Shown one piece after another: positions 1 through 11,509 of a stretch of DNA of 64,000 bases. This DNA comes from Russula earlei (lineage: Eukaryota; Basidiomycota; Agaricomycetes; Russulales; Russulaceae). Numbering within the stretch: the first letter of the stretch is position 1; the number at the start of each line of letters is the position of its first letter. The DNA lies in contig JAGFNK010000258.1 in the NCBI GenBank assembly GCA_025769875.1, positions 1 to 64,000 on the forward strand, written 5' to 3'. The notes under the pieces were generated by a model. It was not told the DNA's origin. It did not search any database and was given only the letters and a program-made list of their open reading frames with translations. Made by a program: the position numbers and the translations under genes.

Positions 1-2046
1 ATGGATGTTGACCATGCTAGAGCGGCCACTACTGAACAGGAGAAGAGACAACACCAAATTGAAGGTTGTTGCTTCTTCTGTTCTAAACAAGGACATGTTG
101 CATGCAACTGCCCTACCAAGTTGACCACCTTCAAGTCAGTTCCCATGAAAACATGTCTGGTTGAAGTCATAGAACCAGATGTATACCAGGAATTGTACTA
201 CCCTGAAGAGCAGGTTGACACTCATGTTTGCTGAGCCCAAACTAATGAACAACCAACCAAATATTATCAGGAAATTCCCCCTCATGATCAAACAGCCCAA
301 CAACCCACGCAACAGGAGACACAAACTCCTGATGAAGGACCATCCCCTGAGGAAGTTGCGGCTATAATGTCTGGATATTCTGAAGAACAACATTGCTCAT
401 GAGCTACTGCCATGGTCAATAATGGCATGGATTTTCCCCCAGCTTGAACTACCTGGCCTTAATTCAAGCTGTCTTCCCTAGTGATGTATCTGTAGCAAGA
501 CTCAATTCAATTAAAGTTCCTGTTCAAATATGCACTAGTGAATGAAGGGCCAATCTTATTGCTCTCTTGGACAGTGGAGCAACTGACAACTTCATTCATA
601 AGAATATCATTACCTGCTACAAATTCCCAGTTACCACTCTACAAAAGCCAAAAATCATGTGCAATGTAGATGGTACTCACAACAAAGCTGGAACTGTCAT
701 AGAAGCAGTTGACCTTTACATTTGATTTAAAGGACAAGAACATCAAATGCACTTCTATGTTGCTGAAATATCCACTGATGACATGCTTCTTGGCTTCCCA
801 TTCCTTTGTGCTACCAACCCTACTGTTGATTGGACTAAAGGAACCCTTGAAAATACTGTTGTAGCCTCTATTTGGGACACTGATAAATGGATTAAACAAC
901 TCCATTTACACCCAAGCATCAATCCTACCACAGTCACCATAGCAAAGATCAGCACTTCCGCCCAACTAGCTGCACAAGCAGCTGATCAAGACAAGAAGGA
1001 CTGGAAGGACCTAGTTCCTCCTGACTATCATCGCTTTGAAAGGCTTTTTTCTGAAGAAGCCTCTCATCACTTTCCTACTTCCAAACCTTGGGATAATGCC
1101 ATAGACCTAATCCCTGATGCTCCATCTACACTCAATTGCAAGATTTACCCTCTTGCACCAGTGGAACAACAGGCCCAAGATGAATGTCTACAGGAACATT
1201 TGGAAAAAGGATACATACATCCTTCAAAATCACCATATGCCTCTCCTTGCTTCTTTGTAGGCAAGAAAGATGGCAAATGATGCTACATCCAAGACTATAA
1301 TGCAATCACTGTTGAAAATAAAATCCCCCTTCTTCTCATTCCTGAAATTATCACTCACTTTGGAAGTAAACAATACTTCACCAAGTTTGACGTACAATGG
1401 GATTATAACAATATATGCATCAAAGATGGTGATCAATGGAAGGCAGCATTTAAAACAAACAAGGGCTTATTCGAACCAATGGTGATGACCTTTGGTCTCA
1501 CTAATGCCCCAGCCACCTTCCAATCTATGGTCAATGATATCTTTAGGGAGGAACTCAATCATCATGATATGGAGTTCTACATCTATATGGACAACAGCAT
1601 CATTGCCACAGAAGCATCTAAAGGATGGGAGTATCATAAAAACCTTGTTACTTGTATCTTCAAGAAGCTTCAAGATAATGACCTCTTCCTTAAACCTGAG
1701 AACTGTCAATTTTACAAAGAAGAAATTGACTATCTTGGCATCATTATCAGTAAAGGAATGATCAAGATGGACCCAATCAAGGTTAAGGGAATTTGTGATT
1801 GGAAGGCCCCTACCAATCTACATGAGTTACACTCTTTCCTTGGTTTGGGAACTACTATCGCAACTTCATTCCAAATTCAGACATCATTCAACCTTTAGTC
1901 TGGCTCACAAAGCAGAACAAACCTTGGGTCTGGGATAATTACACAGAATTATTGTTCAATATTCTCAAGAATATCTTTACCCATTACCCTGTTCTTCGAA
2001 ACCCAGACTTCAACAAACCTTTCATTGTTGATGCTGATGCCTCTTC
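1..2046 (+). pseudogene. Ty3/gypsy element A, gag-pol fragment
   Basis: Remains of a retrotransposon polyprotein running off the left edge. In order: a zinc knuckle C-x2-C-x4-H-x4-C of Gag (about 64-105); a protease with LLDSGAT (about 565-590); an RT with FDVQW, TFGLTNAPATFQ and a YMDN box (1584-1595); and the start of RNase H (FIVDADASS, about 2020-2046). RNase H is cut off by an inverted LTR fragment. In-frame TGA codons (543, 723 and 1278) and frameshifts kill it. The TGA at 1278 stands where element L has an arginine, which fits CGA to TGA decay. RT and Gag resemble element C (48-56 kb) more than element L, so A and C look like one subfamily. No LTR of A is in the window. The identification rests on motifs only, but they are unambiguous. 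Confidence 0.9.
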
Positions 2047-2090
2047 TGTCAAGACATGTACTGCTGATCTCTAAGGACTCAGGAGCAGGT
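2047..2090 (-). repeat. inverted tail of an L-family LTR
   Basis: These 44 bases are the reverse complement, with a few mismatches, of the last 44 bases of the L-family LTR (compare 2876-2919). They lie directly between the broken RNase H of element A and the first base of the 5' LTR of element L. This is either the stump of an older minus-strand LTR that L entered, or the product of a rearrangement at the insertion point. The rest of such an LTR is not found on the far side of L. Confidence 0.85.
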
Positions 2091-2919
2091 TGTTATGAAC
2101 CAAGGCCAAGTCCTGGCTGAGGATTGTCCTATTTTACTCAAGAAAGACCTCTCTCACTTTGCATTGCCGACTCCCTTCCATTTTCTGGGCTATCCCTCCT
2201 GTGGTACAAGATATTGCTATTGCAAAAGCACTATAACACGACCAGGCACCAGTTTCCTAATCGGGTAATCATCGCGTGGCAGCCACATGGCCACCCGGCC
2301 ACCATGGACCCGAAACAGTGGCACAAACTCTTAGAAACTGTTGCATAAATCATCTGACGTCATCAAGGCTCCAATGACATCATGGCTGACTGAGCGACTC
2401 CACAGTGACCTCATAGGCTCACTAAGCGCTCCACAGTGACATCATAATGATGTCATCGCTCCACAATGATCAGTAATGCGCTCAGTAAGCCTGAAAGTTG
2501 ACACAAGCAAGTTTATGCCTCTGTAGTCCTATTGGATGGTACCAAAGAGTCTAGAATAGTCCCAGTGCTTTGTAATCGACCCTGTACACTGTATATAAGC
2601 CCCAATGAAGCATGGCAGTCGTCAGACTGTCCATTTGTGATACTCTCATACTCCTGGGTACTCCCCTGCAACCGCTCAGTTTAAAGACTTCCCTCGTCTC
2701 CAAGGTACTCTTCAACGACTGCCTTGTCTAAAGCCCCTTCGCTGCACTGGCCTCCAGCCTTCGCCTCTGCCTCTTGCAACACTTACCAGTCCCCATCTGG
2801 TACCTCCTCGTCATTTGGCTTGTCCTCTTGTTCAACGCCGCCTTTGCCGCGTATCATCTGTTCCGACCCTTGCCCACCTGCTCCTGAGTCCTTAGTGATC
2901 AGCAGTACGTGCCTTGACA
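2091..2919 (+). repeat. 5' LTR of element L (829 bp)
   Basis: Starts TGTTATGAACC and ends CTTGACA, so TG...CA. Homologous along its length to 10677-11509 and 12683-13519, and more distantly to 41959-42921. A TATA box TATATAAG lies at 2592-2599, and the sequence AGACTGTCCA, the likely transcript start, begins 32 bases later at 2624. U3 carries several CRE/AP-1-like TGACGTCA, TGACATCA and TGACTGAG words (about 2350-2460). Confidence 0.9.
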
Positions 2920-2921
2920 TC

Positions 2922-2931
2922 TGGACAGTCT
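2922..2931 (+). other. primer binding site of L, self-priming type
   Basis: TGGACAGTCT, two bases inside the LTR, is the exact reverse complement of AGACTGTCCA at 2624-2633, the predicted 5' end of the L transcript. This is the arrangement of Tf1/sushi-type elements, where the folded 5' end of the RNA primes reverse transcription instead of a tRNA. It also shows that 2091-2919 is a true 5' LTR joined to its internal region and not a solo LTR. Confidence 0.7.
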
Positions 2932-2965
2932 CTCATCATCCCTGTATTGACCAGCCAATGCTCAA

Positions 2966-3889
2966 GTGTCCACTCCTAACTCCCCCACTTTGGTTAACAC
3001 CTCCTTGCGCCTCCCTTCTCCTCTGCAACCTACCCCACGCACTGCCCTTCGCATCCTCACTGAAGACATCGACCCGGTTGACACATCCTCACCCCTCAGC
3101 CTCTTGTACTCCCCAATGGTTCCCCCATCGTCTCCTACCACTGCCCAGCCTATCCCAGACAACTTTGTCCCTGTCGGCACTCCCCCTCCAGCGCAGAACG
3201 AGCAACAGCAAGCAGACCGTCCTCCCTTACCTGAAGGCTTCCTCGACCATCCCCCCTGCACAGTATTTCGCTTCCATCCGCACCAGTACTTCGTCCTCCC
3301 TACCACCAATCGTCGCCAGGAGCAGTGGCGTCCCCTCCACGACTTGAATCATCAAGACTACCTTGGATGCATCCCTACCTCAGACCAGTTAGCTCGTCGC
3401 GCATTCACAGACACCTTCACTACCGCCTTTCATGCACGCATCGTCCACACTTTTGCAGTAGAACCCTTCAACACTGCCCTTGCCACCCAGTACAATCTCA
3501 CCCCCTTCGGCATCTGCTCCAACATTGGGATATACGCCCCGGACGCTGACTTTCCCCTCGGATGCATCGCATACATTTTTAACACCTCGTTATTTAGGAA
3601 ACTACTTACCTTGCCTGCTATTTACCGCCCTGCTTACGAGGGCTCGTTTTGCTTATCTATTGTACACGACTTCTTGGACGGACGTCTTGCTTTCGCATAC
3701 GGCTACTTACACTTTGAGGAGAACAGTAACCGCGTGTCCCTACGTCACTATTCGACTTATACAGTCGACACCATCTGCTTTAACCCCCAGCTACTTCGCT
3801 TTTGCTTTATGCCTCGTATTCCCCTTAACCCTCTTGAAATAATTGAGAGGTACCAACTCGAGACTATAGATCTTGCGCATGGTTCTTAA
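2966..3889 (+). CDS. element L ORF1, unknown protein
   Basis: Open for 307 codons from just after a stop at 2948. The first codon taken is GTG; the first ATG is at 3116, which would give 258 residues. I do not recognise the family. The first 100 or so residues are rich in Pro, Ser and Thr. The rest is a compact, aromatic-rich region (FHPHQYFVLP, YRPAYEGSF, LAFAYGYLHF) with no zinc knuckle, protease or polymerase motif. It begins 46 bases after the L LTR and ends in a hairpin with two AATAAA signals. It is undamaged, unlike the stop-ridden gag and pol downstream. It may be an accessory gene of the element, a captured host gene, or an unrelated insertion. Confidence 0.55.
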   Translation: MSTPNSPTLVNTSLRLPSPLQPTPRTALRILTEDIDPVDTSSPLSLLYSPMVPPSSPTTAQPIPDNFVPVGTPPPAQNEQQQADRPPLPEGFLDHPPCTVFRFHPHQYFVLPTTNRRQEQWRPLHDLNHQDYLGCIPTSDQLARRAFTDTFTTAFHARIVHTFAVEPFNTALATQYNLTPFGICSNIGIYAPDADFPLGCIAYIFNTSLFRKLLTLPAIYRPAYEGSFCLSIVHDFLDGRLAFAYGYLHFEENSNRVSLRHYSTYTVDTICFNPQLLRFCFMPRIPLNPLEIIERYQLETIDLAHGS

Positions 3890-3934
3890 AAAGTAAGAAC
3901 CACCCTTGTAATGCTTCAATAAAGATCAAATAAA
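3881..3934 (+). terminator. hairpin and tandem poly(A) signals after ORF1
   Basis: An 8-bp perfect stem GGTTCTTA/TAAGAACC with a 5-base loop overlaps the stop codon of ORF1 (3881-3901). AATAAA follows at 3918-3923 and 3929-3934. This suggests that ORF1 can end its own transcript before the rest of element L. Confidence 0.5.
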
Positions 3935-3958
3935 GATCCTTTTCTTGTTTTAACTAAA

Positions 3959-5460
3959 GTGCCTCGAGAATACGCCTTAGAAGAAGACGAAGAAGAAGAC
4001 GCTATCACTAGACACATCTTAAGTCTAAATCACTATCGAACCTGGACCTCCATCGCGTTCCCTATCACCACTTTAACCAACTTACATGACGTACCAGGAA
4101 TTGAACCACCTCATCAGGACTTCCCCCACCTTATTGTTAAAGAGTTCCTTGAAGTCTTGCCTTTTGGACAGCTCTTAAGCCACGACGAACACGCACTATA
4201 CCTTGAAACCCTTAGTCGACTTCTACCACCAGCACGACAACAACTATTATATTGGCACCTTGCTCAAGCAAAGAACATCCAAGGACAACCAGTTGACTAC
4301 CAATCCTTACGCACCAGTGAATTAAACCTCTGGACCAGAGTCATTCAACCATGCCACCACATTATTATCCACTCCTTGAGAACAGGATACCGCTTGTTCT
4401 ACTTAGCTTGGACATACATCAGCTACTATCGTCTCACTGTCCAGTTCTACCACCTACGTCTCAACAGAATACAAAGGGAAAACCAATCTTACGTCCAACT
4501 TGCGGTTGTACCAGGAATACACAACACCTTTGATTGGGAAACTAACTCATGGTTGTACGACGCAGACTATAATCAACCTTGGGCAATTACCAGCCCAGAC
4601 GCCTCATATACTGGTCCCCCTGCATACTATTCTGTCCCAGCAATCCTAGAAGCCTCAAGTCTCGCCCCTCGACCCCTCACACCGATTCAGACCACTGTCC
4701 CAACTAGCCAAGAACGTTGGTCTGCTAGCACAGAAAATACTGAGTCAAATCCGTGGACAGCAAGGTGTAACTGCAAAACAGAGTATTGCACATGCAACTT
4801 TCGTCCAGACACACCTCCTACTCCTGACAGAATTACCTTGTGGACGCCAGGCGATTACCACCTCCCCATTCGATAAATCTGGCCCCTCGACACAGAAGAC
4901 GCGCATCGTCCCAACGACCCCCTGAGAGAGAAACAATCCCCAACGCGAGAGGATTCCTTGTCGAAAGACCATTACCTCCTACCCCTCCTGACACCTACGT
5001 ACCCTTGTTTACCAACCGTATTCCTACCCCTGTTATACCTACCCAACCCTTTGCATCACCCATTGTTGAATCCCCTGATAGTACTGATCTTAGGAATACT
5101 GATTTACACTGCTACCTACCAGAACAATCCTTCTTAGCATTAAACCTACCTACATGTTCAAGGAGAGAATTAATTGAATTCAAGAATTATTGTACCCAAG
5201 CTTGGCATCAACGACTGACACACTTTATAGTTTACAAGCACCCCACCAAGGAAATAAGTGACTTTGCCATCTCTCCAGCAGAATTTGAAGGATATCTGTG
5301 GAAAACCCGAGTAGTTCTAACACAAAGCAGCATTACTGAAGAATACTCCCAAATCCAATTAAGAAAACATCAAGGAAGACCCGATACCATTCGACTAAAG
5401 CCAGCCTACACCATTGCATATCCTTGGAACAATGGCCATTGGACTATAACAGTCATCTAG
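3959..5460 (+). CDS. element L ORF2/ORF3, unknown proteins
   Basis: Two overlapping open frames: ORF2 at 3959-4876 (305 codons) and ORF3 at 4840-5460, shifted by one frame with a 37-base overlap. They may be one long gene with an indel near 4850-4870, or a programmed shift. ORF2 starts at GTG and contains no methionine at all, so it is unlikely to be translated alone from this transcript. Visible features are an acidic N-terminus (EEDEEED), a hydrophobic aromatic stretch near residues 145-165 that could span a membrane, and a Cys cluster CNCKTEYCTC near the ORF2 end. ORF3 begins Arg/Pro-rich and ends TAG only 4 bases before the ATG of gag. No known domain recognised. The position between 5' LTR and gag is unusual for a retroelement. 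Confidence 0.5.
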
Positions 5461-5464
5461 ATCT

Positions 5465-7861
5465 ATGAGCACTAGGAGGGACATCACTGACGAAGAAGAA
5501 AATCTAATCCCACTCCTATTTGAAAACCTCAGTTACGACACCCAAGATCACTGTTACCGAGGAAAATTTGCAGGCACACCTATTATCAACCACGGAAATC
5601 TTTCTGACACTTGGTTATATGAAGACGATAACGACGAAGTTACCACCGAACAACTTAAAGCGGCAGCCCCAGGAGCAGAAAAAGTTCAAGACTTCAACCC
5701 CTATAACTACACAGGCCTCTTCCTAGACAGACCAGTCAAGTGGAGCCGTTCTAGAAGACATTGGGTTTACTATAACAATCGAGAAGTTGATTTCACAGCC
5801 AGAACATGTTACACCATTTTCCTTTTACGTTTACTTCTTACCTTTTGCCACGGACTGCTTGCTTGCGTACGTCCCTTTACTTACTGGTCTTGTGATCTCT
5901 TACGTCTTGTGATCCTTTCTGTGTTATCATGTGATCCATACACGTCCAGGTAACACTGGATTGCTGTTACTTTCCCTTTGTTTGGTTTTCTTTCCATTTA
6001 TATTCACTTCTTAGTTTCGACTGTGCAATGCTGCGCACCTACTGTGCAGCACAGTTACTTGGTTCTGACTCATTCGTGGCCTCATTCCTATGACTCCTAC
6101 TTATTATGACTCCTACTATACTAGTAGCACAGTCAAAGCGCAGCTATTGCTGCGCTTCTCCTGTATATATAAGCTCAGTACTTTGTGACCAAAGCCCTAA
6201 GCTTGGTCTCTTGTAGAATCCAACCTACTCTTGTCCAAACATATTCGCCTGCAACCCACTTCACTCTCACAAACTTAACCCACAACTACCTCTCCATTTC
6301 ATCAACTCTCAACACACCATCCACCATCTACTCTTCGCCTTTCCCTTCCTTCCCTAAGAGTCTCTCTTCACTCACCTGAGAAGAGCTCTCCTCCTTTAAG
6401 ACCTACCTTCCTCTACTCTCTCTGCGTTGTTCAAGGTCCCCGACGGACTTGAATGCATATAGCTAGTGGAGCCAGCCCTAGTCTATCCCATTACAAACTT
6501 ACCCTAGCTTCTCAACGGATCGAGTCATACTAGGAAGGGTCTATTGGCCATAACCTGTTTAGCATAAAACACTTCGACCGCTGCAGGGATCCTTATTCAT
6601 TATACACGGGAACCAGCCCGTTTCTTGAACAACTCTCTATTATCAACTTGCTTTCTGCTTGTGAACTGACACGGCTAGTTACCGTGACAGAACACCTCAA
6701 GAAGTTACCGCTATCCTAGGAACTGCTCAGAGCACTCGAAGCACCACTCCAGGACCTTCTACTCGGTGTAATACCCAACAACCTACTCCTCATACAACTA
6801 GCAACGTACCACCAGCAGTCCCTCGAACGCTCACTCCAACTAGAATCCAACTACAAGGTTCAGCCCCACCTATTGTTACAGCTACAACAACTCAGAATCC
6901 CACCATGTCAAACAATCCACGCCTTGTCGGAACAGCACCAGAACCCTTTGATGGAAAGGCTGATAACGCAGAAGCCTTTTGGGCAGCTTTGGCCAATTAT
7001 TATTACATCAATGGCGACTCCTTTACAGATGAAAGCAAGAAAGTTGCCGCTGCACTGACCCACTTTAAAGTAGGAACACCCGCCGGAGCGTGGGCTAGAG
7101 AACAAACCACCAAGGCTATGGCTCGTACCGTAGCAGACTATGGGTCATAGGACGACTTCAAGAAAGCCTTTGCCGATCATTTTATCCCTGCAGAAGCAGA
7201 GTTGGCCTCCGCTAATACCATGCACACCTATTATCAAGGAAAACTGCCGTTTAATGAATGGTATCAGAAATGGTCCCACCACGCATCACGAGCTACCACC
7301 AATGAAAGAACAAAGAAGTACGCATTTAGGAAGAACATCAACCCGGCCTTACATCAGAAAATACTGGGAATCACACCAACACCAACTATGCTTACAGCCC
7401 TTGTCAAAGCAGCAAGAGAATTCGACAACCTTTTCCACCTATACAACTCCACTGCTTTTCGAGGAGGACACTCTGTGCGTGCCTGAGGATTGAACACTCA
7501 AGGATCAGATAATCCATTGGAAATTAACTTGTACCAAGGAGAGCCCAATGAACGACCCTGGGAATCCAGAAGTGAAAAGAAACCCCTCACAGATGCAGAG
7601 AAAGAATTTCGACACAAAAACAATCTCTGTTATTATTGTGGAAAGAAGAATCATATGGCAAATCAATGTAGAGCAAAGAAAGCAGCTCAAGGACGCCAAC
7701 GACAAGGATCTCACCCCCAAACAGTCAGAGCCACAACCATCCAAGATGAAAACATCGAACCTGCGCAAGAAGAACCTGTTCCTGTTGCTTCACTAACAAC
7801 TTGGAGAGAAACACTTGCAGACTCGATCCTCCGCCCAAGATCTGCTCCTATGGATTTTTAA
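5465..7861 (+). pseudogene. element L gag, split by a solo LTR
   Basis: One reading frame broken by an 883-bp LTR. The part at 5465-5806 begins with ATG 4 bases after ORF3. Removing the LTR and one copy of its target duplication rejoins it exactly in frame with 6695-7861. The joined protein has a unique N-terminal region of about 115 residues, a Pro/Thr-rich linker, the Gag core (6905-7486, with NAEAFWAALANYY and LPFNEWYQKWSHH), then a zinc knuckle CYYCGKKNHMANQC at about 7627-7668. In-frame stops occur at 7148 (TAG) and 7484 (TGA, probable CGA decay). The pol frame overlaps the gag 3' end by about 110 bases (7750-7861). Structural protein of the virus-like particle; inactive here. Confidence 0.85.
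5807..6689 (+). repeat. solo LTR, family M (883 bp), TSD GAACA
   Basis: Starts TGTTACACC and ends CCGTGACA. It is flanked by the identical 5-mer GAACA (5802-5806 and 6690-6694). TATA box TATATAAG is at about 6165-6172, followed 33 bases later by AAGCTTGGTCT, the same spacing as in the other gypsy LTRs here. No internal region of this family is in the window, so it arose by LTR-LTR recombination. It splits the gag of element L. Confidence 0.93.
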
Positions 7862-9999
7862 TTGGACCCCCTTTCGCACCGAGGAGGGACGCGGTCCAAA
7901 TCAGTACGATACAAAGAGAAATCAATTACCCCAAAGTTTTTACCAAGAATATTCGCTCCCCTTCCATTGCCTTGAAAGTTACCTTAGTAGGGAAGACAAG
8001 CAGCAAAGAAATCGGTGCAAGAGCCCTGCTTGACAGTGGAGCAGAAGGAATGATAATCCATGAACGATTTGCACAAAGACACCACCTGCACCTTCAAACT
8101 ATGATCAAACCCTTGCCAGCACAAAATGTAGATGGAACACAAAATGCCAATGGACTAATATGCTTTAGCACCATCCAAAGACTTCACATTCAAGTGCACA
8201 CAGGCGCCACTCATGACGAACAAGCAGAATTCCTTGTCACTAACATTGGAGATCACGACATTATCTTAGGAACCGATTGGCTACAACACCACAACCCAGA
8301 TATTGATTGGGCAAATGATACAATCACACTGAGGAACTGCCCCCGAACTTGCCTTACCACACACCCAAGCATAACCATTGCATCTGCATCTGGAACGCGG
8401 AATTACCAAATACAAGCGCTTACTTTCCCTGAAGAAGAAGAACCCGAGTTTACGGACATTGCTGCACTAATCTTCCCAGATACTGAAGGACCATTGAACC
8501 CATGTGTTGATGAACAAATCCACGATGGGTTTAGCCCAATAACAATCAGCATAAGAGCCAAATCAACCACAGCCACCAAGCTAGCCAATGCAGAAACACC
8601 CCCTAAGACATTAGACGAACTTATCCCTGCCCAATTCTTGAAATGGCGAAAGGTTTTCGATGAACAAGCTTCTCAACGCCTTCCTGCTCACCAACCATGG
8701 GACCATGCAATCAATCTAAAACCAGGGATCGCCCGACGCGATTCTGGCATTTATCGACTTACTCCCAAGGAACTACAAGCCCTAAAAGAATACTTAGACG
8801 AACATTTGAAAAGAGGCACTATCCGACCATCAAAAGCAGCTATTGCCAGCCCATTCTTCTTTGTAGAAAAGAAAGGAGGAAATCTACGACCAGTGCCAGA
8901 CTACAGAGCCCTGAATACAGCAACTGTCAAAGACGCGTATCCACTACCCTTGATTCCTGAATTAATTGACAAACTCCAAGGAGCCCAATACTTTACTAAG
9001 TTTGACGTACAATGGGGATACAACAATATTCGCCTCAGAGAGGGCGATGAACACCTCACAGCATTCAAGACACCATTAGGACTCTTCGAACCATTGATAA
9101 TGACATTTGGTCTCTGCAACGCCCCAGCCACTTTCCAACGCTTTATGAACACCATCCTAGCAAAATACATTGCCACTGAACGAGTGGTTGTTTATCTAGA
9201 TGATATACTAATCATGGCGCAAACCTTGAACGAACTAGACGACTGGACACATAAGGTCCTAAAAACACTCCAAGACCACGACTTATACTTGAAACCAGAG
9301 AAATGTGCTTTCCGACAAACCTCTATTAGTTACCTAGGCATCAATATCTCCCAAGGACAAATATCCATGGACCAAGACAAGTTAATAGGCATTACAAAGT
9401 GGCCTACTCCGGCCAATGTTACGGAAGTACAAGCATTTCTAGGATTCTGCAACTTCTATCGACGATTTATCCACCAATACTCTCGAATAGCACGGCCCTT
9501 GTTTAACTTAACAAAGAAAGAAAACCCCTTCAAGTGGGAAGACGATGAAGAACAAGCATTTCAGAAACTAATCCAAGCATTCACAACAGCCCCAATCCTC
9601 ATGTTACCTAACCACATGAAAACCCTTTCGACTCATCTGCGATGCAAGTGACTTTGCAGTTGGTGCAATCTTGGAACAACCCGATGAACTTAACAGATAT
9701 CACCCAATAGCCTATTTCTCGAAATCCTTGGACCCCGCACAACGAAATTACATGATCTACGATAAAGAACTCCTTGCTATCATTTTATCCCTCTGGCACT
9801 TCCGACACTACCTTGAAGGCGCTACACACCCCATTGATCTATGGACAGACCACAATAACTTGACATACTTCATGACAAAACAGAAACTCACGAGACGACA
9901 AGCCCGATGGGCACTCCTCCTCAGCAATTTCGACTTCACCATCACCCACCACCCAGGAACTATGAACAAAGCAGACGGTCTGTCCAGGCGGCCAGACTT

Positions 10000-10011
10000 T
10001 AAAGAGGGGAT
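10000..10011 (+). other. central polypurine tract of L
   Basis: TAAAGAGGGGAT between the RNase H and integrase coding parts. It is identical over 12 bases to the 3' polypurine tract at 12668-12679 next to the 3' LTR. It could prime a second plus-strand start, like the central tracts of lentiviruses and Ty1. Element C shows the same duplication at the same place in pol. Confidence 0.5.
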
Positions 10012-10676
10012 ACAAAACGAAAATGATGGAAAGGTGCTCCTAGATGATAAATCTTTTAAAATTAGGGCGACACGCACCTCTGCTACAGAACCAATTCGGC
10101 GACCAAGGAACTTCGACAACAACTACGATCTAGCAAAGACTATGACCCAGAAGTATCTAACGTGTTAGCAATCATTATAAAGAATGGACCAAGGCGACTA
10201 TCCAAAGGCTTACAGGACTGGAACCTTGAAGATGGACTAATACTATTCAAAGGAAAAGTCTATATCCCAAACAACGACACCCTAAGAAAGAAAATTCTAA
10301 AACTACACCACGACTCCCTTGCCACTGGGCATCCTGGCCAATGGAAAACTTATGAACTAATCAGCCAAAACTATTGGTGGCCAGGAATGCTAACCTATGT
10401 CAAAAGTTATGTAGACGGTTGCGCAATTTGCCAAAGTACAAAGAACCGTCCAAAGACAGAAACACCCCTTGTACCGATTACACCAGCTGGAGAAGTATGG
10501 AAAAGCATTACTATAGGACTTTATCACGGACCTACCGATTTCACAAGGCTTCGACAGCCTCCTAGTCGTGGTAGATCGATTCAGTAAAGCAATAATCATT
10601 ACCCCTTGCCACAAGACAATCACAGCAGACGAAACAGCAACACTAATCATGAACAATGTCTGGAGAAGAATAGGGC

Positions 10677-11509
10677 TGTTACGAACCAAGGCCAAGTCCT
10701 GGCCGAGGAGTGTCCTATTTTACTCAAGAAAGACCTCTCTCACTTTGCATTGCCGACTCCCTTCCATTTTCTGGGCTATCCCTCCTGTGGTACAAGATAT
10801 TGCTATTGCAAAGGCATTCTAACACGACCAGGCACCCGTTTCCTAATCGGGTAATCATCGCGTGGCAGCCACATGGCCACCCAGCCACCATGGACCCGAA
10901 ACAGCGGCACAAACTCTTAGAAACTGTTGCATAAATCATCTGACATCATCAAGGCTCCAATGACATAATGGCTGACTGAGCGACTCCACAGTGACCTCAT
11001 AGGCTCACTAAGCGCCCCACAATGACATCATAATGATGTCATCGCTCCACAATGATCAGTAATGCGCTCAGTAAGCCTGAAAGTTGACACAAGCAAGTTT
11101 ATGCCTCTGTAGTCCTATTGGATGGTACCAAAGAGTCTAGAATAGTCCCAGTGCTTTGTAATCGACCCTTGTACACTGTATATAAACCCCAATGAAGCAT
11201 GGCAGTCGTCAGACTGTCCATTTGTGATACTCTCATACTCCTGGGTACTCCCCCTGTGACCGCTCAGTTAAAGACTTCCCCTCACCTTCAAGGTACTCTT
11301 CAACGACCGCCTTGTCTAAAGTCCCCTCGCTAGCACTGGCCTCCAGTCTTCGCCTCTGCCTCTTGCAACACTTACCAGTCCCCATCTGGTACCTCCTCAT
11401 TCGTTTGGCTCGTCCTCCTGTTCAACGCCGCCTTCGCCGCGTATCATCTGTTCCGACCCTTGCCCACCTGCTCCTGAGTCCTTAGTGATCAGCAGTACGT
11501 GTCTTGACA
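10677..11509 (+). repeat. solo LTR of family L (833 bp), TSD AGGGC
   Basis: TGTTACGAACC...CTTGACA, flanked by AGGGC at 10672-10676 and 11510-11514. It lies inside the integrase of element L. Deleting it with one duplication restores the codons for the stretch that leads into LPTQIISDKG. TATA box and transcript-start word are as in the other L LTRs. No primer site follows it, which confirms solo status. Confidence 0.96.

Noticed and set aside
2724..3347. 207-codon frame crossing the end of the 5' LTR of L
   Set aside because: Runs through LTR, primer site and the start of ORF1 in another frame; composition is that of a shadow of ORF1 and the LTR.
3893..3959. Intron between ORF1 and ORF2 (GTAAG...AAAG)
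   Set aside because: The stop of ORF1 lies before the donor and the phases do not join the frames; the AATAAA reading is better.
5807..6689. Reading this as the 5' LTR of the gag at 6905
   Set aside because: GAACA duplication and exact frame restoration on removal show a solo LTR inside gag; no homologous 3' LTR exists downstream.
7750..7861. Programmed -1 slippery heptamer at the gag-pol overlap
   Set aside because: The frames overlap in the -1 sense, but I found no X-XXY-YYZ heptamer in gag phase; not claimed.
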